64,000 nucleotides of DNA from Rheinheimera oceanensis (lineage in GTDB: Bacteria > Pseudomonadota > Gammaproteobacteria > Enterobacterales > Alteromonadaceae): the NCBI RefSeq assembly GCF_018831085.1, contig NZ_JAGPNM010000004.1, positions 1 to 64,000 of the forward strand, given 5' to 3'. This document shows positions 1-6,761 of the stretch, piece after piece. Below the pieces are notes generated by a model, which saw only the letters and a program-made list of their open reading frames with translations, did not search any database and was not told where the DNA came from. The position numbers and the translations under genes were made by a program. Each line of letters begins with the position of its first letter. Position 1 is the first letter of the stretch.

Positions 1-87
1 AGATCATGAAAGACATCTAGCCAGGATGCTTGGCCGAAATCTATAAGGCGTCAATACGTCCTAAAATGGACGCTTACAAATCAAACT

Positions 88-468
88 ATGAAGTTAATTG
101 AAAAAATCGCACTGAAATTGAGTTCTTTAGGAATTCCGGTTGGGAAATTAAGCCCGTACAATTTCATAACTGACGTAGCTCCATCTTTTGTAAAAGCTGA
201 AGAGCTAAAACGTAATAACATTGTAATTGAGCAGCAAGTAATGAATTTCGAACAGTTCAAGGCCGCCGCTGAATCGTATATTGGTTTCGATCTTGTAACC
301 GAGATATTGGAGACCGAAGTCAGAGGCGGTATAAACATTCATGATCACGCTATTTTGCTTATCAGAAATACGCTAAACAAAGCGAATCAATTTCCAAAGC
401 ATTATGAGCGGGTCATAGTTGAAATCACAAATGATATCCTCATCGCACAGGATAAGTTTGGCTGCTAA
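88..468 (+). CDS. hypothetical cassette protein
   Basis: Encodes 126 residues that I do not recognise. No signal peptide or membrane segment is visible; the protein is mixed charged/hydrophobic and probably cytoplasmic. It is the first gene in the window and is followed immediately by an attC-like repeat whose left end overlaps the stop codon, the usual layout of an integron gene cassette. Codon use is AT-richer than in the T6SS or cco genes, consistent with acquired DNA. The ATG at 88 has no strong ribosome binding site upstream, which is common in cassettes. A short hairpin (CGTCC/GGACG, about 59-75) lies just before it. Confidence 0.6.
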   Translation: MKLIEKIALKLSSLGIPVGKLSPYNFITDVAPSFVKAEELKRNNIVIEQQVMNFEQFKAAAESYIGFDLVTEILETEVRGGINIHDHAILLIRNTLNKANQFPKHYERVIVEITNDILIAQDKFGC

Positions 469-518
469 CAAGCTAAGGCAAAGCGACGCGTACCGCGCGC
501 TTGCTTTGAGCGTTATGT
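463..518 (+). repeat. attC-like recombination site
   Basis: Imperfect inverted repeat starting at the stop codon of the first cassette (GCTAAC) and ending in GTTATGTG, the form of an integron R' core site (GTTRRRY-like). The inner arms CAAAGCG and CGCTTGCTTTG can pair with mismatches. Position and spacing to the next start codon (523) fit a cassette junction. Confidence 0.6.
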
Positions 519-522
519 GTGA

Positions 523-903
523 ATGACTATGGATTGGCGTCAAATGGAAGTATTTAAGGGTATCGATCTCAATGATTCTTTCGTTTTAGATTGGAGTTAT
601 GAAAAAAACCGCCTTTGCTTTGAACTGGTAGCTAGCATTTGGCCAGAGTCAAAATATTATGTTGAGCCAAAGCTAAATGAATATACGTGTTACCGAAAAG
701 CCACACTTCAATTCGTTAATACAGTTTCCGTAACCGGTTTAAAACCTAAATCAGCTGTAATGTCATCAACTGATCCAGACGGTTCAATTGATTATGGCAA
801 CATTGATACATTACAGGTGGTCGTTAGTGGATTTGAGCTTACCGGTGATTTTGGCAATATAAAAATATCTGGCGGGGAGCTTCGATTCGAAATTCACACA
901 TAA
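523..903 (+). CDS. hypothetical cassette protein
   Basis: Encodes 126 residues of unknown function. There is no signal peptide or membrane helix, and the many short alternating hydrophobic stretches in the second half suggest a beta-rich soluble domain. It starts 4 bases after an attC-like site and ends at the next one, so it is read as one gene cassette. Size, acidic character and cassette setting would also suit a small immunity-type protein, but no specific family was recognised. An alternative start is the ATG two codons downstream. Confidence 0.55.
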   Translation: MTMDWRQMEVFKGIDLNDSFVLDWSYEKNRLCFELVASIWPESKYYVEPKLNEYTCYRKATLQFVNTVSVTGLKPKSAVMSSTDPDGSIDYGNIDTLQVVVSGFELTGDFGNIKISGGELRFEIHT

Positions 904-984
904 TAATACGCATCACTCGCTCCCTACGGTCGCTGGGACGCCAACCCGCTGCGCGGCTTTTCGCGCTAAATTTGAGCGTTAGAA
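901..984 (+). repeat. attC-like recombination site
   Basis: Begins at the stop codon of the preceding gene and ends at GCGTTAGAA, a typical R' core form. Inner arms CGCTCCC and GCTGGGACG form the imperfect stem. The inner part closely resembles the site at 2699-2788 (both have TCGCTCCC followed by GGTCGCTGG), which supports a family of related sites in one array. Confidence 0.65.
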
Positions 985-990
985 CCCGCC

Positions 991-1320
991 ATGGAAATAT
1001 TGCGCTCCATCTTCTACAGAGCCCCGCACGTTACAGGGCCAGCCTGCGTCCTTGTCTCTATACGCTTTGGAAGACAGCCAGAAAATGGCCCAAAAATCAT
1101 TTACATGCTTACGCAAGAAAAGCACGAAGCCTCAGTGAAATTTGATCTGGAAAATCACATTGCAGAGGTTCTTTCAGGAGTAGCCAAAGCAAATGCAGAA
1201 TTTTCCGGCTCTTTAGAGGTTGAGGCAATTGAAATAGTACCTGACGATTATCCTCGCAGGTTCCAAGCTGAGTATGCAGCTTATAAAATCGCAGCAGCAG
1301 TATTGCAAGGTGAGGTCTAA
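991..1320 (+). CDS. hypothetical cassette protein
   Basis: Encodes 109 residues of unknown function, apparently soluble, with a charged C-terminal half. The ATG at 991 follows the attC-like site by 6 bases. Its end carries GTCTAAC (1315-1321), a perfect match to the RYYYAAC consensus of a left attC core, but no right-hand GTTRRRY core follows within the usual distance. Instead an open frame without a start codon continues in the same frame after the TAA. The cassette boundary here therefore seems damaged. Confidence 0.55.
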   Translation: MEILRSIFYRAPHVTGPACVLVSIRFGRQPENGPKIIYMLTQEKHEASVKFDLENHIAEVLSGVAKANAEFSGSLEVEAIEIVPDDYPRRFQAEYAAYKIAAAVLQGEV

Positions 1321-1668
1321 CTATTCACTAGCGAGCATGAAAGCGATCAATTTAGGGTTCGCTACAAAAGCGATACTGTTCAAGTTATCGTTGAAGGGAC
1401 AAATTGGGGCGGGAGAGTCCGAATTGCTGTAGGTAATTATGTTGGTTTTCAGAATTTTGATCTCTACGATTTAGTAAAAGCTAAAACCGGTGAATATCCG
1501 GCAACAGAGAGCATTACTACTCTTAACCAAATAGCGCAATTGCCGCTGCTGGCAATGTTGTTAAAAGAGCATGGCGAGCAGGTTTTAAGCGGTGATTTCA
1601 CAATATTTTCGGCAATAGCGGAGATAGTAAAGGCAAGAGCAGACGGCTTCGATGATGGGGTTGAGTGA
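1321..1668 (+). pseudogene. start-less cassette reading frame
   Basis: An open frame of 115 codons runs from just after the TAA at 1318 to the TGA at 1666-1668, in the same frame as the gene before it. It has no ATG, GTG or TTG before a late ATG near its end, yet the translation looks like a real protein (for example TNWGGRVRIAVGNYVGF, then an amphipathic helical C-terminus), and an attC-like site follows its stop. The simplest reading is a cassette gene that lost its 5' end when the preceding attC was rearranged. Reinitiation after the TAA, or a frameshift from the out-of-frame ATG at 1337, are alternatives. Confidence 0.5.
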
Positions 1669-1674
1669 ATTGTC

Positions 1675-1755
1675 ATATAACAATAGCCATAAAAAACGCG
1701 CCTTTTGGTCGCTCGACTTGCAACAAGTTGCTCGCGTTTGTGGCGGGCGTTACAT
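1675..1755 (+). repeat. attC-like recombination site
   Basis: Starts at ATAAC shortly after the preceding stop and ends at GGGCGTTACAT. It contains a strong inner stem, CGACTTGCAAC against a nearly complementary stretch ending GTTGCTCG. It directly precedes the ribosome binding site of the acetyltransferase gene. Confidence 0.65.
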
Positions 1756-1772
1756 GCATCAGGAGAGGGCAA

Positions 1773-2249
1773 GTGCCAGTCAAAATTATCCATCTAAATG
1801 AAAATGATGTTGCTTTGTTGCAATCTATAAGTGAGATGTTCGGGCAGGTATTTGATGACGAAGTGAGTTACTCCAGAAACAAGCCGTCGTCAAGCTACCT
1901 TCAAGCATTACTTGGCACATCTAACTTTATTGCGCTTGCTGCTGTTGATGGAGAAAAAGTCGTAGGTGCTATCGCTGCGTATGAACTGAAGAAGTTTGAA
2001 CAGGAAAGAAGCGAGATATATATTTATGACCTCGCGGTCATTTCTGATTTTCGCAGAAAGGGCGTTGCCTCGGCCCTTATCCATGAGCTAAAGGCTGTTG
2101 GCGCTGCACGCGGCGCGTATGTGATTTATGTTCAAGCCGACAAAGGCGTAGAGGATCAGCCAGCCATTGAGTTGTATTCAAAGCTGGGCACCATCGAGGA
2201 TGTGTTCCACTTCGATATTGCAGTTGAGGTCGACAGCAAGAATGCTTAA
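1773..2249 (+). CDS. aac(3)-I: AAC(3)-I-like aminoglycoside 3-N-acetyltransferase
   Basis: A 158-residue GNAT-fold acetyltransferase. It would transfer acetyl from acetyl-CoA to the 3-amino group of gentamicin-type aminoglycosides in the cytoplasm. Stretches remembered from AAC(3)-Ia/Ib are present in order: FIALAA (52-57), KFEQ-RSEIYIYDLAV (about 74-89), the acetyl-CoA loop RRKGVA (94-99), GAYVIYVQAD (114-123) and HFDI near the end. The GTG at 1773 is chosen because AGGAGAGG (1761-1768) lies at the right distance; longer readings run into the attC site. Integron cassettes are the classical home of aac(3)-I genes. The N-terminal third differs clearly from the clinical alleles as I remember them, so this looks like a distant relative; substrate range is not proven. 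Confidence 0.85.
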   Translation: MPVKIIHLNENDVALLQSISEMFGQVFDDEVSYSRNKPSSSYLQALLGTSNFIALAAVDGEKVVGAIAAYELKKFEQERSEIYIYDLAVISDFRRKGVASALIHELKAVGAARGAYVIYVQADKGVEDQPAIELYSKLGTIEDVFHFDIAVEVDSKNA

Positions 2250-2324
2250 CAATGCACTATTGCCGGACAAATCCTCCGCTGCGCTCCGAAGTTGCCGCAG
2301 AATGCGGCGTCATGAGGCTTAGAA
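2244..2324 (+). repeat. attC-like recombination site
   Basis: The left core GCTTAAC (2244-2250) matches RYYYAAC exactly and overlaps the stop codon of the acetyltransferase. The inner arms TCCGCTGCGC and the later CCGCAGAATGCGG give stem potential. The right end is GGCTTAGAA, a diverged form of the R' core. Confidence 0.55.
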
Positions 2325-2338
2325 ACTTAGGAGATTCT

Positions 2339-2704
2339 ATGAGTCCGAAAGAACTGATTTTTGCTTGGGTAGAAGCATTTAATGAAGGTGATGCTGAAAA
2401 AATTGCAAATTTCTACGCCAGTGATGCTGTAAATCATCAAGTGGCAAATGAACCTGTAAAAGGTAAACAGGCCATACATGATATGTTTGCCAGTGAGTTT
2501 GCTAATGCTGAAATGGCCTGCATCGTTGAAAATGTGTTCGAAGATGGAGAATGGGCAATATTAGAGTGGAAAGATCCTATTGGTTTCAGAGGATGTGGCT
2601 TTTTTCAAATTCGAGAAGACTTAATTGTGTTTCAACGTGGTTATTGGGATAAACTTAGTTTTTTAAAAGCGCATAAATTACCAATTCCGCAGTCAGCAAC
2701 ATAA
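2339..2704 (+). CDS. SnoaL/NTF2-like cassette protein
   Basis: A 121-residue protein of the SnoaL-like/NTF2 superfamily. The N-terminal pattern (WVEAFNEGDAEKIANFYA, then VNHQVANEPVKGKQAI) is typical of these cone-shaped alpha+beta domains, which include polyketide cyclases, isomerases and many orphan enzymes. The C-terminal GYWDKLSFLKAHKLP also fits the family. The ATG at 2339 is preferred over a longer upstream reading because TAGGAGA lies just before it and the upstream part falls in the attC site. Cytoplasmic; substrate unknown. Its cassette location suggests an accessory, possibly detoxifying role (inference). Confidence 0.75.
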   Translation: MSPKELIFAWVEAFNEGDAEKIANFYASDAVNHQVANEPVKGKQAIHDMFASEFANAEMACIVENVFEDGEWAILEWKDPIGFRGCGFFQIREDLIVFQRGYWDKLSFLKAHKLPIPQSAT

Positions 2705-2788
2705 CTATCCGCAGCAATCGCTCCCGTTGGTCGCTGGAACAGCCAAAACGCTGCGCTTATTTGGTCGCCCTTGTGTGGGGTGTTATGT
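2699..2788 (+). repeat. attC-like recombination site
   Basis: Runs from ACATAAC at the stop codon of the SnoaL-like gene to GTTATGT at 2782-2788. The inner sequence TCGCTCCCGTTGGTCGCTGG resembles that of the site at 901-984. Confidence 0.65.
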
Positions 2789-2802
2789 GCTGGGAGGCGT
2801 TT

Positions 2803-3246
2803 ATGCGTAACAAAATTAAATATTTTGCTTTTGCATTCTTTATTTTATCTGCATTATTTCAATCTACAGTACACGGCAAGGAAAAGCACATGTCAGGGCC
2901 TGCGCAAAACGGCGTTCTTATCTACTCTGGCGATTTGGGCAACTTATCGGAGTTTTATGAAAAACTTTTTGATATGCGCGTTGTTCGAAAAACCAATGAT
3001 TTTATCAGCCTGGAAACGAATGGTTTCAACTTAGTCATTCATGTTCCACCATTCGATATGCCTGCTAAAGCGTTTAGCCCCATTAAACTTTTCCTCACGG
3101 TAGATGATATGGCTATGTCGAGAGAAAATGCTGTTAAATTAGGTGGCCAGGCATTCGGGGGGGAGTGGAGTAATCCTGTATTTAAAGTTTCAAACATCGC
3201 TGATCGTGATGGTAACCATATTCAAATACGTCAGTTCAACAAATGA
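2803..3246 (+). CDS. exported VOC-family (glyoxalase-like) protein
   Basis: A 147-residue protein. Residues 1-25 form a signal-peptide-like segment (RNKIK, then a run of F/A/L residues, then a small-residue stretch). The rest is a vicinal-oxygen-chelate half-module: GDLGNLSEFYEKLFDMRVV, then IHVPPF, then LFLTVDDM, and a C-terminal NIADRDGNHIQIRQ strand typical of glyoxalase I/bleomycin-resistance folds. The ATG at 2803 follows GGGAGG; earlier in-frame ATGs lie in the attC site. Periplasmic localisation would be unusual for VOC proteins, which are mostly cytoplasmic. Substrate unknown; ligand sequestration or an exported lyase are both possible. Confidence 0.75.
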   Translation: MRNKIKYFAFAFFILSALFQSTVHGKEKHMSGPAQNGVLIYSGDLGNLSEFYEKLFDMRVVRKTNDFISLETNGFNLVIHVPPFDMPAKAFSPIKLFLTVDDMAMSRENAVKLGGQAFGGEWSNPVFKVSNIADRDGNHIQIRQFNK

Positions 3247-3279
3247 GTAATAGCGGATGAATTTACGAGAATGGTTAAG

Positions 3280-3343
3280 GCAGATAACAATACGCAGCAC
3301 TTACCGGCCTGTGGCTGCTGCTGTCAGCGTCAAGCCATAAAGC
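3280..3343 (+). repeat. degenerate attC-like repeat
   Basis: GATAAC at 3283-3288 followed by an imperfect hairpin (GCAGC ... GCTGC) lies directly before the next cassette gene. No clear right-hand GTTRRRY core is present, so this is either a diverged site or only a hairpin. Confidence 0.3.
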
Positions 3344-3344
3344 T

Positions 3345-3728
3345 ATGAAAGTAGAAAGTATCGATCATCTGAATATTTCGGGACCAGAGAATCTCATTGA
3401 AGAGGTCCGTGAATTTTATGAAAAGATTTTAGGCCTGAAGGTTGGTAATAGGCCCAACTTCAGACGTGCCGGGTATTGGCTTTATGCTTCAGAAAAAGCA
3501 ATCATTCACTTAACGGTGTCTGAAGATAATAGATCTGGCTCACACACCTACTTAGATCACTTCGCATTCCGAGTAACAGGGCTTTCGTCAGCCAAAAAAT
3601 GGCTTGATTCACAAGGTGTTGAGTACAAACAATCGATTGTCTCTGAAATGAATCAAGTGCAACTTTTTCTTTCAGATCCCGCGGGTAACGGGGTTGAGCT
3701 TAACTTCGTGGGAGAGTCTGTTGCATAA
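3345..3728 (+). CDS. VOC-family (glyoxalase/bleomycin resistance-like) protein
   Basis: A 127-residue cytoplasmic protein with the full VOC pattern: an opening strand IDHLNISGP with a candidate metal-binding His at residue 8, helix EEVREFYEKILGLKVG, a central HLTV strand, a second half beginning YLDHFAFRV (second candidate metal His) and a closing LSDPAGNGVELNFVG with the candidate Glu. Relatives include glyoxalases, fosfomycin thiol transferases and bleomycin-binding proteins; which of these applies cannot be told from sequence alone. It is the second VOC gene in the array and, unlike the first, has no signal peptide. Confidence 0.8.
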   Translation: MKVESIDHLNISGPENLIEEVREFYEKILGLKVGNRPNFRRAGYWLYASEKAIIHLTVSEDNRSGSHTYLDHFAFRVTGLSSAKKWLDSQGVEYKQSIVSEMNQVQLFLSDPAGNGVELNFVGESVA

Positions 3729-4052
3729 GGCTATCGCCGCCGCTAACGTTGCCGGGCCTGCTTATGCTGCGCCCCAGCCGACCTAAAGCTTTGCGCTTGG
3801 CCAGCTTAAACGACGAGGTAATCCGTTAACAAAACCTTTAGCCAGATGGTTGCTGCAAGAAGGTGATGCGGATGAATGGCTTAGAGAATCAGCACAAGAT
3901 AGTCTTGATGAAAGTTAGCAAACACATAACAAGCAAAGGCGGCATCGTTACACAGGCGGTAAAACGCAAAAAAGTAATGAAGTAAGTAAATAATGCCGGT
4001 CTGCAGCGCAGCTAATCTGGACTATGATATAGATTTCAGGAACGGAGGCACT
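3729..4052 (+). other. cassette-array edge with relic sequence
   Basis: No intact gene is seen in these 324 bases. CGCTAAC at 3741-3747 may open a last attC-like site ending near GTTAAC (3825-3830). A frame from 3817 to the TAG at 3916-3918 reads like the tail of a protein (ARWLLQEGDADEWLRESAQD) but has no start. ACATAAC with a further short repeat follows near 3924-3965. The array probably ends here, because the following genes are larger and of a different composition. Confidence 0.4.
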
Positions 4053-5123
4053 ATGCTTAATAGCCACTTAGTTGTTAATACTGCCCGCACATCTTTTCGT
4101 TATCTATGGCTGGCTGTTTGGACATTGTTACCCTTTGCCGCTACTGCAGATACCAGCCAGAAACCGCTAAACAACCGGCCGTCTGTAACGGTACAACAGG
4201 CGCAGTGGCAAACACAAAATGTGCAGGCAACACCTGCTGCCCGGCATGAAAATGGTTTTGTTGCCGTGGCAGGGCGTTTGTATTTACTGGGCGGGCGTGG
4301 CGAGCGGCCTTTAGATATTTTTAATCCGGCTACCGGGCAATGGCAGCAGGGAGCCACACCGCCGTTTGAGCTGCACCATATGCAGGCAGTTGCCTATGAT
4401 GACAAGTTATATGTGTTAGGCGCCTTAACCGGAGGTTTTCCGGAAGAAAAATCCGTTGCCAATATACTGATTTATAACCCCGCTACTGATACCTGGCAAA
4501 CCGGGCCGGAGATCCCGGCGCACCGGCAACGCGGCGGCAGTGGTGTGGTAGTGCATAACGGGCTTATTTATCTTATTGGTGGTAATAACCGTGGCCATAT
4601 GAGCGGTTTTGTCGCCTGGCTGGATGTATTTAACCCGGCAACCGGACAATGGACAGAGCTGGCTGATGCGCCACATGCCCGCGATCATTTTCATGCCGTT
4701 GTTATTGATGATCAGATTTATGCTGCGGCCGGGCGCATGTCGTCACATGATACCGGCGAGACGATGTCACTGACTGTGTCTGCGGTGGATGTTTATGATA
4801 TTAAAACCCGGCGCTGGCATACGCTGGATGCGCCGTTACCTACACCAAGGGCGGGCACTGCCGCCGTGGCGGTGAATGGCCAACTGGTTGTTATCGGCGG
4901 TGAAAGCCTGCGCCAGATAAGTGCGCACAATGAAGTGGAAGCCTATAACCCTGCCACAAAGCAATGGCAGACATGGCCTGCTTTGCCATCTGGCCGGCAT
5001 GGCACTCAGGCAACCATACACAATGGTGTGCTGTATATTGCTGCCGGTAGTGGCAACCGCGGTGGCGGGCCGGAATTAAATGATTTGCTGCTATTGCCTC
5101 TGGCTGCGGATACAACGCCTTAG
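4053..5123 (+). CDS. exported kelch-repeat protein
   Basis: A 356-residue protein with a signal peptide (residues 1 to about 33, ending near FAATADT) followed by a kelch beta-propeller. About six blades are visible, each with a repeated core such as LYLLGGRGE, LIYLIGGNNRG, QLVVIGGES and the linker Y/FNPAT-QW. It resembles bacterial galactose-oxidase-like kelch proteins but lacks an obvious catalytic copper site. Likely periplasmic or secreted; binding or scaffold role inferred. The start at 4053 is chosen because GGAACGGAGG sits just upstream; a longer reading from 3993 has no such site. Confidence 0.85.
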   Translation: MLNSHLVVNTARTSFRYLWLAVWTLLPFAATADTSQKPLNNRPSVTVQQAQWQTQNVQATPAARHENGFVAVAGRLYLLGGRGERPLDIFNPATGQWQQGATPPFELHHMQAVAYDDKLYVLGALTGGFPEEKSVANILIYNPATDTWQTGPEIPAHRQRGGSGVVVHNGLIYLIGGNNRGHMSGFVAWLDVFNPATGQWTELADAPHARDHFHAVVIDDQIYAAAGRMSSHDTGETMSLTVSAVDVYDIKTRRWHTLDAPLPTPRAGTAAVAVNGQLVVIGGESLRQISAHNEVEAYNPATKQWQTWPALPSGRHGTQATIHNGVLYIAAGSGNRGGGPELNDLLLLPLAADTTP

Positions 5124-5269
5124 TGCGGTGAAAGCTGTTTATGTTGTATGACGCGTAGCATTACCAGGCCCGGTATTGCAGGCGCTGCTTTTTAGCTTGT
5201 TAACATTGCAAAAAAGCGACTTTCTGTTTAGATTGAATAGCAATGAAAGTGGAATAACAGGAAGTCATA

Positions 5270-5662
5270 ATGAAAAAATGGGTAAGCGCCGCTATTGTTG
5301 CGGTAGCAATGTCAACAACTGCTGCCGCGAATGCACAAGATTATAAACTGATAACCGTGGCCGGTTATTTAAACTTTTATCTGCTGAATTTGAATGCTTG
5401 TCAGGATTTTCATCCGTCGGTGCGCCAGAGTGCTTATGATGCCGAAAAGATATTGTATCCATATCTGGATAAACTTTACGGCAAAATGGGTGGCGCCGAA
5501 GGAGCTAACCAGAAAATGATTGCTGATATTGTTATGAAACGCCGGGCTATGCTAAACGGCCAGATCGCAGAAGGTGATTTTACTGTAGATCACTGCCAGG
5601 CTATTGTTAAAATTCTGACAGAAGATGGTTTGGACAAGACTCTGCTCAGCGCACTGGAATAA
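5270..5662 (+). CDS. small exported protein of unknown function
   Basis: A 130-residue protein. Residues 1-22 are a clear signal peptide (KKW, then an alanine/valine-rich core ending AAANAQ). The mature part is mostly helical with two cysteines (in NACQDF and DHCQAI) that could form a disulfide in the periplasm. I do not recognise the family. AGGAAG precedes the ATG. A rho-independent terminator follows directly, so it is probably a single-gene unit. Confidence 0.7.
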   Translation: MKKWVSAAIVAVAMSTTAAANAQDYKLITVAGYLNFYLLNLNACQDFHPSVRQSAYDAEKILYPYLDKLYGKMGGAEGANQKMIADIVMKRRAMLNGQIAEGDFTVDHCQAIVKILTEDGLDKTLLSALE

Positions 5663-5671
5663 TATTTACCA

Positions 5672-5698
5672 CCGCCAGCCTGATGCTGGCGGTTTCAT
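5672..5698 (+). terminator. rho-independent terminator
   Basis: Perfect 8-bp stem CCGCCAGC/GCTGGCGG (5672-5679 with 5685-5692), a 5-base loop and then a T-rich tail. It closes the transcript of the small exported protein and separates it from the riboswitch. Confidence 0.85.
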
Positions 5699-5737
5699 TT
5701 TGATTGCCCCTCTTTAAATCTGCTACACTGCGCCTGC

Positions 5738-5890
5738 TTTGGTGCGGGATAATTCCCGCTGAAAAGGGAAGCGGGTGTAAAGCCCGCACTGTACCCGCAA
5801 CTGTAATAAGCGCTGCAATCAAATGCCACTGGTAATGTTCCGGGAAGGCGATTGTGGGTTACCGCTTTAAGTCAGGAGACCTGCCATAGC
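5738..5890 (+). promoter_or_regulatory. cobalamin (AdoCbl) riboswitch
   Basis: Contains the conserved blocks of the cobalamin riboswitch in order: GGTGCGGGA, AAAAGGGAAGCGGGTG, AAGCCCGCACTGTACCCGCA, the B12-box region ATGCCACTGG, GGGAAGGCG and AAGTCAGGAGACCTGCC (ending at 5886). It lies directly upstream of the B12 uptake operon, which it is expected to switch off when adenosylcobalamin is abundant. No long terminator hairpin is seen after it, so control may act on translation initiation (inference). Confidence 0.95.
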
Positions 5891-5978
5891 TTAATGTCTT
5901 TTTACCTGCGTGCGGGAATTCACAGCAGTGGCAACTTACTGTATTGAGCAAGTTGGCTGCTGCTATTGTCAGGAGTCA

Positions 5979-6761
5979 GTGTTGCTTGAACTTTCAGCCG
6001 TGTGTTTGCGTTTCGGTGCAAAACAGGTTCTGCATAACATCAGTTTCTCACTGCAAAAAGGTGAGTTTGTTGGCATTATCGGCCCTAACGGCGCCGGTAA
6101 AAGCTCGTTGCTGCGCCTGATCCAGGGGGCTCTTAGTGCCCAAAGCGGACAAATTTTGCTAAAGCAGCGGGATATCTCCAGCTTTGGCACGGCAGAGCTT
6201 GCCAGAACTCTGGCCGTAGTAAGCCAGACTACTGCTCCGTTATTTGCGCTGACAGTAGAGCAGGTTGCCAGCATGGGTTTATTACCGCATAAAAGCTGGT
6301 TTGAACTAAACAGCAGCTATGACAGGGCGCAGGTTAAGCTTGCGCTGCAAAAAACAGGGCTTGCCGGCAAGTGCTCAGATGTGGTTGATACGTTATCCGG
6401 CGGTGAATTACAGCGGCTGTACATTGCCAGGGCGCTGGTGCAGCAACCTGCATTATTACTGCTGGACGAGCCGACAAATCACCTTGATGTACAGTACCAA
6501 CACCAGATCCTGCAACTGGTTAAAGCGCTCGGCATTCCGCTGCTGGCGTGTCTGCACGATTTAAACCTGGCGGCGATGTATTGCGACAAGCTGCTGTTAT
6601 TACATCAGGGCAGGCAGGTGGCCTTTGGTTCAGCTGCCGAGGTATTGCAGCCAGAGCTTATGACGCAGGTATTTGGCTTGCCGTGCGAAATAGCGCTGCA
6701 CCCGCGCTTAGATAAACTGCAAGTTACCTTTATGCCTGCTTCTGCGGAGCGCTTATGTTAA
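5979..6761 (+). CDS. btuD: vitamin B12 ABC transporter ATPase BtuD
   Basis: A 260-residue ABC ATPase that powers cobalamin import from the periplasm with BtuC and BtuF. Visible motifs: Walker A GPNGAGKS (35-42), ABC signature LSGGELQR, Walker B LLLLDEP followed by TNHLD, and the switch His in CLHDLN. The GTG at 5979 is chosen because AGGAG (5971-5975) is correctly spaced and the family starts near here; an upstream GTG at 5910 would add a cysteine-rich stretch abutting the riboswitch. Its end overlaps btuC by 7 bases. Other FecCDE-type metal-chelate ATPases look similar, but riboswitch, cobO and btuF settle the role. Confidence 0.9.
   Translation: MLLELSAVCLRFGAKQVLHNISFSLQKGEFVGIIGPNGAGKSSLLRLIQGALSAQSGQILLKQRDISSFGTAELARTLAVVSQTTAPLFALTVEQVASMGLLPHKSWFELNSSYDRAQVKLALQKTGLAGKCSDVVDTLSGGELQRLYIARALVQQPALLLLDEPTNHLDVQYQHQILQLVKALGIPLLACLHDLNLAAMYCDKLLLLHQGRQVAFGSAAEVLQPELMTQVFGLPCEIALHPRLDKLQVTFMPASAERLC

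Noticed and set aside
1665..1772. Longer start for the AAC(3)-I-like gene at 1665
   Set aside because: The extra residues come from the attC site; the GTG at 1773 has a good ribosome binding site and the family N-terminus.
5910..5978. N-terminal extension of btuD starting at GTG 5910
   Set aside because: It directly abuts the riboswitch, has no ribosome binding site and adds cysteine-rich sequence foreign to the family.
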